A DNA stretch of 64,000 nt from Staphylospora marina (GTDB taxonomy: Bacteria > Bacillota > Bacilli > Thermoactinomycetales > Thermoactinomycetaceae), in assembly GCF_003856495.1 (NCBI RefSeq), contig NZ_CP034118.1:1158001-1222000 (forward strand). The letters are read 5' to 3'. The position numbers and the translations under genes were made by a program. Of the stretch, positions 52,567-60,904 are shown one piece after another. The number at the start of each line of letters is the position of its first letter. Position 1 is the first letter of the stretch. The notes beneath the pieces were generated by a model, which was not told the DNA's origin, did not search any database, and worked only from the letters and a program-made list of their open reading frames with translations.

Positions 52567-54147
52567 ATGATCGTAAACAGCAAATGCGAATGCGGACACA
52601 ACAACCCCGTTGGTACGATTTTGTGCGAGTACTGCGGGAAGCCGCTGGAGAAATCCGTTCGCGAAAAAACGAGCATCGAACGGGAAATGCGCTATGAGGG
52701 CAAGGCCAGACGTTCACTCAGAGCGCCCGCCTCGCCGTTTGATCTGGTGTGGAACTTTTTCTCTTCCGTCAAAGTTGCCATCACCCTGATCGTGGTGACG
52801 CTCGTGGCGGCCGCGATCGGCACGGTTCTTCCCCAGGAACGGTTCATTCCCTCCGCGGATCCGGTGACATACTACGCGGAAACCTACGGATTTTGGGGAA
52901 AACTGTTTTATCAACTGGGATTGACGGACATGTACAATTCCTGGTGGTTTTTTCTCCTCATCAGCTCAATCGGGGTTTCGCTGGTGGTGTGCAGTCTCGA
53001 CCGTGTGATTCCTCTTTGGAAAGCGCTCAGCAACCAGCAGGTGGCCAAAAATCCGGAATTCATCCGGAAACAGGGGATCTCGCATGAAGAAACGCTGCCC
53101 CGGGAGGAATCGATCGAACGGATGAACCGGTTGGCAGAAGCCCTGGAAGGGAAGCACTACCGCATCCGGAGGGAAGAAGAGGCGCTGCTGGCGGAAAAGG
53201 GACGAATCAGCCGGTGGGGCCCCTACGTGAATCATGTCGGTCTCATTCTGTTTCTCTTCGGAGTCCTGCTGCGGTACGTTCCGGGATGGCATCTGCAAGA
53301 GACGATGTGGGTTCGGGAAGGTCAGATCGCGCAGATTCCGGAAACGGATCTGTTCGTGAAAAACGAGAAATTCACGATGGAAACCTGGGACACCGGCACA
53401 TCTTCCGAAGAAAAACCGGCCATTCCGAAAAAATTTCAGACCGATGCCGTGATATTCCGTGAAGATCCCAAAACGGGGACACTCACGGAAGTTCACCGCC
53501 AATCCATTCTGGTCAACGAGCCGCTCAAATACGGGGATCTTCTCCTGTACCAGGCCGATTACCGGATGGGAGTGGTGAGCGGACTCACGCTGAACGTGAC
53601 GGAAAAAACATCCGGTCGGCAGATCGGAACGTTCCGGGTGGATCTGTATGATCTGAAACCGGATCAGGTGTTCCGCGTCGGACAGCTGGAAATTCGCCCC
53701 CTGGAGTACTATCCCGATTTTGCCTTGGAAAACGGGCGTCCCGTGACCAAATCCCGGGAACCCAACCGGCCCGCGTTCATCTTTGAAGTCAGAGAACAAG
53801 GGCAGAAGGAAGGAGAGCGATCCTGGGTGATCGCCGGGCAGGATCTCGGGGAGCTTGCGAAGGACAACCGGTACGAAATCGGGCTGGCGAACCTGAACCT
53901 GGTGAATTCCAGCGGTCTGTTGGTTCGGGTTGACAAGAGTTTGCCGATCATTTTTGTCGGCGGCTTCATTTTCTTCATCGGTCTGATCATGGGCTTCTGG
54001 TGGCAACACCGCCGTGTCTGGATCCGTGTGACGGACGGCGGGCTTGTCGTCGGGGCACATACCAACAAGAACTGGTTCAGTTTGCGCCGGGAGTTGGAGC
54101 GTGTCTTTGCAGATGCCGGAATGACACTTCCCCCGGCCTCGAAATAG
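52567..54147 (+). CDS. resB: Cytochrome c biogenesis protein ResB
   Basis: 526 aa, ATG after GGGGGATGAG. A four-Cys zinc ribbon CECGHNNPVGTILCEYCGKP at 7-26, then helices at about 65-90 and 110-140, a large extracellular domain, and a last helix (~463-483). With ResC it forms the System II heme-export/ligation complex. A TATAAT at 52499-52504 with no -35 may be a ResD-activated promoter. resA, normally just upstream, is absent. Confidence 0.94.
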   Translation: MIVNSKCECGHNNPVGTILCEYCGKPLEKSVREKTSIEREMRYEGKARRSLRAPASPFDLVWNFFSSVKVAITLIVVTLVAAAIGTVLPQERFIPSADPVTYYAETYGFWGKLFYQLGLTDMYNSWWFFLLISSIGVSLVVCSLDRVIPLWKALSNQQVAKNPEFIRKQGISHEETLPREESIERMNRLAEALEGKHYRIRREEEALLAEKGRISRWGPYVNHVGLILFLFGVLLRYVPGWHLQETMWVREGQIAQIPETDLFVKNEKFTMETWDTGTSSEEKPAIPKKFQTDAVIFREDPKTGTLTEVHRQSILVNEPLKYGDLLLYQADYRMGVVSGLTLNVTEKTSGRQIGTFRVDLYDLKPDQVFRVGQLEIRPLEYYPDFALENGRPVTKSREPNRPAFIFEVREQGQKEGERSWVIAGQDLGELAKDNRYEIGLANLNLVNSSGLLVRVDKSLPIIFVGGFIFFIGLIMGFWWQHRRVWIRVTDGGLVVGAHTNKNWFSLRRELERVFADAGMTLPPASK

Positions 54148-54159
54148 GAGGACTCGGCA

Positions 54160-55365
54160 ATGGAACAATGGATGGAGCGTTTGCTGCTGGCAACGTTTTT
54201 CCTGTACCTGATTTCATCGGTCGCGTTCTGGGGCGCGTCCAATGAAAAAAAGGGAGACGGCAAGCGATCGGTCAAGCGGCGCTGGGAACATTTTGCGGTC
54301 GGTGCAGCCGGAGCGGGCGTGTTCTTGCATCTTTCGTTCATCGTTTTGCGGATTCTGGTGAGCGGGCATTTCCCGACCACCAACATGTTTGAGTTCACCG
54401 CCTTTCTCTGTTTCGCCGTCGCGCTGGCGTTCATTGTCATCTGGTTCATGTACCGTCCGGTGGTTCTCGGTGCGTTCGTGATGCCGCTGGTCGTGATTCT
54501 GCTGGCGTATGCCGCCGCCTTTCCCAGGGATGTGCAGCCGCTCATCCCGGCGCTTCAAAGCTATTGGTTGCCTGTCCATGTCTCGTTGGCGGCACTGGGG
54601 GAAGGAGCCTTCGGAGTGGGATTTGTGGCGGGGCTTTTGTATCTGCTCCGGCATGTCCACAAGGAGGAGGAGAGGGGCAAACACGCCCGGTGGTTGGAAG
54701 TGACGCTGGTGGTCGTGCTGATGTTCGCCGGATTCAGTATCGTCAATCTGGCATTCAACGCGGCCGGTTATGAAGCGAAGTTCAACCATGTGATCGATGG
54801 AACGCAAGTGGAAACGGTGTATGAACTGCCGCCCGTCGTCGCTCCTCAGGAAAGCCGGGTGGTGCACATGGACTCGTTCCCCGGCGTGTCCAAGCCGTGG
54901 TTCGAAGCGCCCGGGTTCATGAAGGGCGAGAACGCGGCGCGTAAATTCAATTCTCTCCTTTGGGGCATTTTTTCCGGACTGCTCCTGTACGGATTGATTC
55001 GCCTGATTTCCCGCAAGCGGCTGACGGACATCCTCGGTCCTCTGACGAAGAAACTGAATCCGGACATGTTGGATGAGGTAAATTACCGGGCGACGGCCAT
55101 CGGATTTCCCCTGTTCACGCTGGGTGGCCTGATTTTTGCCATGATCTGGGCTCATGAAGCATGGGGACGCTTCTGGAACTGGGATCCCAAGGAAACCTGG
55201 GCGCTCATCACTTGGCTGTTTTACAGTGCCTATCTGCATCTTCGTCTCTCACGGGGTTGGATCGGACTCCGGTCCGCCTGGCTGGCGGTCGGAGGATTTC
55301 TGATCATCATGATCAATTTGATTGTGATCAATTTGGTCATCTCCGGGCTGCATTCTTATGCATAA
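54160..55365 (+). CDS. resC: Cytochrome c biogenesis protein ResC (CcsA)
   Basis: 401 aa, eight or more helices. WWD domain WAHEAWGRFWNWDPKETWALITW (residues ~330-350), and conserved His (VHVSLAALG, VVHMDSF). Heme handling for c-type cytochromes. 12 bp after resB. Confidence 0.95.
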   Translation: MEQWMERLLLATFFLYLISSVAFWGASNEKKGDGKRSVKRRWEHFAVGAAGAGVFLHLSFIVLRILVSGHFPTTNMFEFTAFLCFAVALAFIVIWFMYRPVVLGAFVMPLVVILLAYAAAFPRDVQPLIPALQSYWLPVHVSLAALGEGAFGVGFVAGLLYLLRHVHKEEERGKHARWLEVTLVVVLMFAGFSIVNLAFNAAGYEAKFNHVIDGTQVETVYELPPVVAPQESRVVHMDSFPGVSKPWFEAPGFMKGENAARKFNSLLWGIFSGLLLYGLIRLISRKRLTDILGPLTKKLNPDMLDEVNYRATAIGFPLFTLGGLIFAMIWAHEAWGRFWNWDPKETWALITWLFYSAYLHLRLSRGWIGLRSAWLAVGGFLIIMINLIVINLVISGLHSYA

Positions 55366-55601
55366 TAGGAATAGGCGGAACAAATCCGTCCGAGGACGGA
55401 ACGGATGATTCAATCCGCTTTTTGCCAATGACGGACAAGCGGTTGACGGAGCCGGGGGTCGTTCTCCGTTCACAAGCCCCGCAAGCGGGTCGGAGGACGG
55501 CATCCGGCGGACTTTGTCCGATTCCGGTCCGGGGGATTCACGATCATCTGCCGCCTGAATGCATGATCCATACATAACAGATGGCGAAGAAGGTGAGAGC
55601 T

Positions 55602-56321
55602 GTGAAGGAAAAAGTGTACAACATTCTTGTCGTGGATGATGAGGACCGTATTCGCCGCTTGCTCCGCATGTACTTGGAACGGGAGGGTTTTGTCATCGAA
55701 GAGGCGGAAGACGGGGAAAAAGCCTTGAAGATGGCGCTGGAAAAAAATTATGACCTGATTCTTCTGGACCTGATGCTTCCCGGGATGGACGGGTTGGAAG
55801 TGTGCGCGGAAATCCGGAAGAAAAAGGCCACTCCGATCATCATGCTCACCGCTCGCGGCGAAGAGGCCAACCGTGTGGAAGGGTTTGAAGCCGGGACGGA
55901 TGATTACGTGGTCAAACCGTTCAGTCCGAGAGAACTGGTGCACCGCGTGAAAGCGGTTCTTCGACGGGCATCGGCCACGGCGTATCTGACCACCGACATG
56001 GAAACCAAGAATGTGATCGTATTTCCGGAACTCACGATTGATCACGATGCCCACGAGGTGAAAGCGGGAGGCAAGCGAATTCAGCTGACTCCCAAGGAAT
56101 ACGATTTGCTGTATTACCTGGCCAAGTCGCCGGACAAGGTCTTCACGCGCGAACAGCTTTTGAGGGATGTCTGGCATTATGAATTTTTCGGAGACCTTCG
56201 TACGGTTGACACGCATGTGAAAAGACTCCGTGAAAAACTGAACCGTGCATCCCCGAGTGCGGCCAAAATGATCACCACCGTCTGGGGAGTCGGTTACAAG
56301 CTTGAGGTGCCGAAAGAGTGA
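55602..56321 (+). CDS. resD: Response regulator ResD
   Basis: 239 aa, GTG after AAGGTGAG (an ATG 7 codons earlier at 55581 is possible). Receiver with D12-D13, phospho-Asp D56, T in MLTARGEEANRVEGFEAGTDDYVVKPF-type pattern; OmpR-type winged helix at the end (TVWGVGYKLE). Global redox regulator. Separated from resC by 236 bp with weak inverted repeats, so it may have its own promoter. GTGA overlap with resE. Confidence 0.95.
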   Translation: MKEKVYNILVVDDEDRIRRLLRMYLEREGFVIEEAEDGEKALKMALEKNYDLILLDLMLPGMDGLEVCAEIRKKKATPIIMLTARGEEANRVEGFEAGTDDYVVKPFSPRELVHRVKAVLRRASATAYLTTDMETKNVIVFPELTIDHDAHEVKAGGKRIQLTPKEYDLLYYLAKSPDKVFTREQLLRDVWHYEFFGDLRTVDTHVKRLREKLNRASPSAAKMITTVWGVGYKLEVPKE

Positions 56322-58132
56322 TTCTTCGCAGTGTCGTGGGAAAATTGTGGGCCACCATCATCATCCTGGTATCCCTGGTGCTCACGTTGCTCAGCCTTTT
56401 TCTGACCGAGCAGGTGGAGAGAGCTTACGGGCGGGATCAACAAAAGAGCCTGAGTCATCTGGCGGACGAAATCCAGTCCAGGCTGAACCGGAGCGGACCG
56501 GATCATACCCAGTATCTGAACCATGTCCTGAAAGTGTCCGAAATGTTCAATACATACATCGTGGTTTTGGACCGAAGCGGCACGGTCAGTCCCATCGGGG
56601 TATCGCCGCATGTCCCCAACATTCCTTGGCAGGATGTCATCAGCCAGGATCAAATACGCCGGGTACTCGCCGGGGAGAAGATCTCCATCCAGGGCAAGGT
56701 GGCCATGAAGGACGAAAGTTCCGTCTTGCCGTTTACCCGCACCGACGTGCTCTTGGTGGCCGTTCCCTACATCCAGGGGGGAAAAACGGAAGGAGCCATC
56801 GTTCTCTATCAAACCCGCGACGAACTGACGGAAGCGGACATCAAGCGGTCCATCCTTTATTCCGCCCTGATCAGCATCGGCCTCACCACCATCTTTGCGT
56901 TTTTCCTCTCGTCGCGAATTTCGCAGCCGTTGATCCAGATGAAGCGGGCCGCCGAGAAAATGGCGCGCGGCGAATTTTCCACCCGTGTGCCCGTCCGTTA
57001 TCACGAACGGGATGAAATCGCTGATCTGGCGACCACGTTCAACCGGATGGCCGGGCAACTGGAAGATTTGATCCATCAGTTGTCGCAGGAGAAGGAGCAA
57101 TTGTTCAGCATCTTGCGGGGAATGTCGGACGGAGTTCTCACCATGAACCGCTACGGCAAGATCATTTTGTCCAATCCCGTGGCGGACCGTTTCCTCGACC
57201 TGTACAGGGATCACGGAGAAGAGCGGAAAAACCGTCTGCCTGAACCGATCCAGGAGTTGTTCAACCGGGTGATCGAAGAAGACAGGGAACAGGCGGGCGA
57301 CGTCACGGTTCAGGGCCATACCTGGGTGGTGGCGATGTCTCCGCTGTACTCCGGAGAGCAAGTGCGCGGCGTGGTGGCGGTGTTGAGAGACGTGACGGAA
57401 GAGCGGAGACTGGACAAACTGCGCAAGGATTTCGTCGCCAATGTGTCTCATGAACTCCGCACGCCTCTGGCCATGCTGCAGGGGTACAGCGAAGCCCTGA
57501 TGGACGACATCGCCGAAACTCCCGAGGAACGCAGGGAGATCGCCCAGGTCATCAACGAGGAGTCTCGCCGGATGAGCCGGTTGGTCAATGAACTTTTGGA
57601 TTTGGCGAGGATGGAAGCGGGACATGTCCGGATCAAGCCGGTCCGCAAATCCCCGCATGAACTGTTGGGGTGGGTTCTCCGGAAATTCCATGGATTGGCG
57701 AAGGAGCAGAACATCGAGCTGAACAGTCAGATCGCCGATGATTTGCCTGAAGTGGTGTGGGACCCCGACCGGATCGAACAGGTGCTCACCAATCTGATTG
57801 ACAATGCCATTCGGCACACGCCGGCCGGCGGAACGGTGACCCTGCGGGCCAGACTGACCGAAGAACATCGGGTGGTGCTTGAGGTGCAGGATACCGGATC
57901 AGGCATCCCCGAAGAAGATCTGCCGTTTGTGTTCGAGAGGTTCTACAAGGCGGACAAGGCGAGAACCCGCGGACAATCAGGAGGAACCGGACTGGGACTT
58001 TCCATCGTCCGTCATCTGGTGCAAGCCCATGGCGGCCGGGTTTCCGTTCGCAGCCGTCAAGGTGAAGGAACGGTGTTCACGGTGGAGTTGCCGGTTCATG
58101 CGGATACCGGGCAAGAGGAATCCCGCGCTTGA
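56318..58132 (+). CDS. resE: Sensor histidine kinase ResE
   Basis: 604 aa. Helix 1 (~8-28), extracellular sensor, helix 2 (~185-205), HAMP (to ~255), PAS (~260-360), HisKA with His378 in NVSHELRTPL, and HATPase with N (NLIDNAIRHTPAG), G1 (DTGSGIPEEDL) and G2 (GGTGLGLSIV). Senses oxygen/NO-linked state; phosphorylates ResD. Last gene of the operon. Confidence 0.95.
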   Translation: MILRSVVGKLWATIIILVSLVLTLLSLFLTEQVERAYGRDQQKSLSHLADEIQSRLNRSGPDHTQYLNHVLKVSEMFNTYIVVLDRSGTVSPIGVSPHVPNIPWQDVISQDQIRRVLAGEKISIQGKVAMKDESSVLPFTRTDVLLVAVPYIQGGKTEGAIVLYQTRDELTEADIKRSILYSALISIGLTTIFAFFLSSRISQPLIQMKRAAEKMARGEFSTRVPVRYHERDEIADLATTFNRMAGQLEDLIHQLSQEKEQLFSILRGMSDGVLTMNRYGKIILSNPVADRFLDLYRDHGEERKNRLPEPIQELFNRVIEEDREQAGDVTVQGHTWVVAMSPLYSGEQVRGVVAVLRDVTEERRLDKLRKDFVANVSHELRTPLAMLQGYSEALMDDIAETPEERREIAQVINEESRRMSRLVNELLDLARMEAGHVRIKPVRKSPHELLGWVLRKFHGLAKEQNIELNSQIADDLPEVVWDPDRIEQVLTNLIDNAIRHTPAGGTVTLRARLTEEHRVVLEVQDTGSGIPEEDLPFVFERFYKADKARTRGQSGGTGLGLSIVRHLVQAHGGRVSVRSRQGEGTVFTVELPVHADTGQEESRA

Positions 58133-58227
58133 ACGAAAAAACGCCCGAATAGGGCCTTTGTCCAAGAATTTTCTTCGCTTATGGAAAAGAAACATACCTG
58201 CAATGAGAGGTAAAATGCTGCTGACAG

Positions 58228-58267
58228 AGCCCCCCTCCTTTCCATTCGAGAAAGGAGGGGGGCTTTA
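58228..58267 (+). terminator. Terminator of resDE
   Basis: 15-bp stem AGCCCCCCTCCTTTC / GAAAGGAGGGGGGCT, loop CATTCGA (approx.), then TTATT. Confidence 0.9.
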
Positions 58268-58276
58268 TTCTTGAAC

Positions 58277-58305
58277 TTGTCTGAAATGGATTCATTTTTT
58301 ATCAT
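58277..58305 (+). promoter_or_regulatory. Promoter of the acyl-CoA ligase gene
   Basis: TTGTCT (58277-58282), 17 bp, TATCAT (58300-58305). The spacer has TGAAATGGATTCA, an inverted repeat with weak likeness to FadR sites. Confidence 0.5.
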
Positions 58306-58355
58306 AAGAAGAGTTAAACAAAAAAATATTTTGTTCCATCAAACAGGAGGGGCTT

Positions 58356-59870
58356 ATGTCAACCATTGGTGAGCTGTTGAGACAACGAACCTTTCTCTCG
58401 CCCGATGTGGAAGCGGTCGTCAGTCCTGAGGATCGGTTGACGTACAGGGAGTACAACGCCAAAGTCAATCGTCTCGCCCATTACCTTTTGGAAAGGGGAA
58501 CCCAACGGGGAGACCGGATTGCGTTTTTGTGCCAGAATCATCACTTGTTTCCCGTGATTTACCTGGCTGCCGCAAAAGTGGGAGCCATTGCCGTTCCGCT
58601 CAATACCCGGCTCAAACCCGAGGAGATTCGGTGGATGCTGGAAGATTGCACGCCGAGAATTGTTTTCCATGATGAGGAATTCACCGACAAGATCGCGGCG
58701 GTCGGCAATCTCGCCCTGGTGGACTCTTTTGTGCCCGTTTCTTCCGGACTGAAGAAGAATCGGATGTTTGAGGAGATTCTCCGGCAACGTCCCGATGCGG
58801 AACCGGATGTGGTCGTGGAGGAGAACGATCCCGTCCTGATCATTTACACATCCGGCACCACCGGGCGGCCGAAAGGAGTCGTATGTACGCACGCCAATGT
58901 TTACGCCGCTGCCCTCGCAAACGTGAACACGCTGGACCTGCGTTACATGGACCGGTTTATGTTTGTGACCCCCTTGTTCCATATCAGCGGAATGATGTTC
59001 ATCATCAATGCCTTGGTGCGCGGCATGACCGTCGTGACGTTCCCGAGCTTTGACCCGCTGCAAATCTGGAACTGGATCGATCAGGAGAAAGTCACGGGAA
59101 TGATGTCGGTGCCCCCGATGCTGGGATACATGTTGCAGGCTTTGAAAGGACAAAACAAAGAATTCCCTTCACTCAGGGGAATTCTCTGCGGCGGGGCAAC
59201 GGTTCCGGATGACTGGATCCGTGCGTTCCACGAACTGGGTTATCCGATCATCCAAGTATACGGAGCCACGGAGTTCACCGGTGCCGCCACCTATTTCTTG
59301 CCCCATTTTGACATCGAGAGATGTGATTCGGTCGGCAAGGGAGTTTACGGGACGGAAATCAAAATTTTGGATCCGATTACGGGCGCGGAGCTTCCTCCCG
59401 GCGAACCGGGAGAAATCGTCATTCGCGGCAAGATGGTCTTTGAAGGGTATTGGAACAATCCGGAGGCGTCGGAGGAAGTCATTCGCGGTGAATGGTACCA
59501 CACCAAGGACATTGGGAAAATGGATGAGGAAGGATATGTCTATGTCATCGATCGTCTCCGCGACATGATCATATGCGGAGGCGAGAAAGTGTATCCGGCC
59601 GAGGTGGAATATGTGATCCACCGCTTCCCGGATGTGGTCGAGTGTGCCGTTGTCGGAGTGGAGGATCCCATCTGGGGAGAAGTTCCGAGAGCATACATCG
59701 TGAAAAAAGAAGGTTCGTCCCTGACCGAAAACGAAGTGCTCTCCTATGTGCGCAGCCAATTGGCCGACTACAAATTGATGGACGTGGTGTTCCTCGAACA
59801 GCTTCCCAAAAACAGCATGGGCAAAATTTTGAAATACGTGTTGCGTGAAATGGCTGCCCGTGTTTCCTGA
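58356..59870 (+). CDS. Acyl-CoA synthetase (AMP-forming, class I)
   Basis: 504 aa, ATG after AGGAGGGG. P-loop YTSGTTGRPKGV (~167-178), YGATEFTG (~304-311), GEWYHTKDIGKMDEEGYVYV, hinge DRLRDMI and catalytic Lys in PKNSMGKILKY. The acid substrate cannot be told; long- or medium-chain fatty acid is likely, with o-succinylbenzoate less so as no men genes are near. Confidence 0.9.
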   Translation: MSTIGELLRQRTFLSPDVEAVVSPEDRLTYREYNAKVNRLAHYLLERGTQRGDRIAFLCQNHHLFPVIYLAAAKVGAIAVPLNTRLKPEEIRWMLEDCTPRIVFHDEEFTDKIAAVGNLALVDSFVPVSSGLKKNRMFEEILRQRPDAEPDVVVEENDPVLIIYTSGTTGRPKGVVCTHANVYAAALANVNTLDLRYMDRFMFVTPLFHISGMMFIINALVRGMTVVTFPSFDPLQIWNWIDQEKVTGMMSVPPMLGYMLQALKGQNKEFPSLRGILCGGATVPDDWIRAFHELGYPIIQVYGATEFTGAATYFLPHFDIERCDSVGKGVYGTEIKILDPITGAELPPGEPGEIVIRGKMVFEGYWNNPEASEEVIRGEWYHTKDIGKMDEEGYVYVIDRLRDMIICGGEKVYPAEVEYVIHRFPDVVECAVVGVEDPIWGEVPRAYIVKKEGSSLTENEVLSYVRSQLADYKLMDVVFLEQLPKNSMGKILKYVLREMAARVS

Positions 59871-59967
59871 CCGCATCCCGGAATTTTGCGGACGGGAGAA
59901 GTGATCGGTGCCACGGAGACATCGCGCGCGAAATCCATGGTATTGTCCTGGTATGACGGGATATTCG

Positions 59968-60003
59968 AGCCCCGCAGCCCATTGACGGGTACGGGGCTTT
60001 TTT
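59968..60003 (+). terminator. Terminator of the acyl-CoA ligase gene
   Basis: Stem AGCCCCG / CGGGGCT with inner CCC / GGG, then TTTTTT. Confidence 0.8.
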
Positions 60004-60013
60004 GCGGATGGGC

Positions 60014-60709
60014 TCAGGAAGGTTTGTGGGGAACCTGCGGGCGCATGATGATCCGGTTGTAGATGACGTTTTGGGGAGCGGACACGGTAATCCATACGGC
60101 TTCAGCCACCTGTTCCGCCTCCATCGCATAATCCTTGGGACGGTGAAACTCCGTCTTGATCGATCCGGGGCAAATCGCCGTTACCTTGACGTGATGCGGT
60201 TTCAATTCCAACGTGAGGGCATCCGTCAGGGCCATCAGGCCGAATTTGGAAGCGCAGTAGCCGCCTCCGGTGGCGAATGCTTCCGTTCCGGCCACGCTGG
60301 ATATGTTGACGATGTGTCCTTTGGTCCGTTTCAGGTGGGGGATGGCGTACTTGCTGGCCAGGAAGGCACCTTTCAGATTGACGTTCATCATCAGGTCGAA
60401 ATCTTCTTCCGACAGTTCTTCCACCGGGGCAAACCGCCCCACACCGGCATTGTTGACGAGAATGTCCAGTCGGCCGGTTTCGTTGACCGCCCGTTCCACC
60501 ATTGCCCGCACCTGACGGCTTTGGGTGACGTCGCATTCCACCGGGATGATGTGCTCCGGATCTTCGGCGGCAAGCGCCTTGAGGGCATCCAGGTTGCGGG
60601 CCGCCGCGATCACCCGGGCGCCTCCTTGGGCAAATTTCCTGGCAATGGCTCTGCCCAAGCCCTTGCTGGCACCGGTCACAATCGCCGTTTTTCCGGCAAG
60701 TCGGTTCAT
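60014..60709 (-). CDS. SDR-family oxidoreductase
   Basis: 231 aa, ATG after AAGGAGGAACGAGCC. Classical SDR: TGASKGLG cofactor loop, NNAG, catalytic Ser in NISSVAG, and YCASK. Residue A-A-R after the second strand (VIAAARN) suggests NADP. 3-oxoacyl-ACP reductase-like, but no fatty-acid genes are near; the substrate is unknown. Preceded by a structured leader. Confidence 0.9.
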   Translation of the reverse strand: MNRLAGKTAIVTGASKGLGRAIARKFAQGGARVIAAARNLDALKALAAEDPEHIIPVECDVTQSRQVRAMVERAVNETGRLDILVNNAGVGRFAPVEELSEEDFDLMMNVNLKGAFLASKYAIPHLKRTKGHIVNISSVAGTEAFATGGGYCASKFGLMALTDALTLELKPHHVKVTAICPGSIKTEFHRPKDYAMEAEQVAEAVWITVSAPQNVIYNRIIMRPQVPHKPS

Positions 60710-60737
60710 GGCTCGTTCCTCCTTGTCAATGCGAAAT

Positions 60738-60823
60738 CTTGCCCCATGTCCAAAGACATGCAAAGGGCTGATCCCGGCAACGGAGTTTCTTGTTCGCAGA
60801 CGAAACCCGGCAGGAATCAGCCC
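60738..60823 (-). ncRNA. Structured 5' leader of the SDR gene
   Basis: On the minus strand, an 11-bp stem GGGCTGATTCC / GGGATCAGCCC, an internal loop, GGGTTTC / GAAACTC, and a 12-nt apical loop (60765-60823). Then a second hairpin CTTTGC-ATGTC-TTTG-GACAT-GG-GGCAAG (60738-60765), followed by the ribosome binding site. An alternative GCCCCG / CGGGGC hairpin just upstream shares bases with the first. I do not recognise a riboswitch class. Confidence 0.45.
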
Positions 60824-60875
60824 CGGAGGTCATCGGGGCAGCCTCGGGACGAAAAAACGGGAGGCTTGCCCTTTC

Positions 60876-60904
60876 ATTATATCGAAAACGGCGATCAGGT
60901 CAGA
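60876..60904 (-). promoter_or_regulatory. Promoter of the SDR gene
   Basis: Minus strand TCTGAC (60899-60904), 17 bp, TATAAT (60876-60881), overlapping the end of serA. Predicts a leader of about 160 nt. Confidence 0.5.

Noticed and set aside
56294-57868. Minus-strand frame of 524 codons
   Set aside because: Antisense to resE, which has all kinase motifs.
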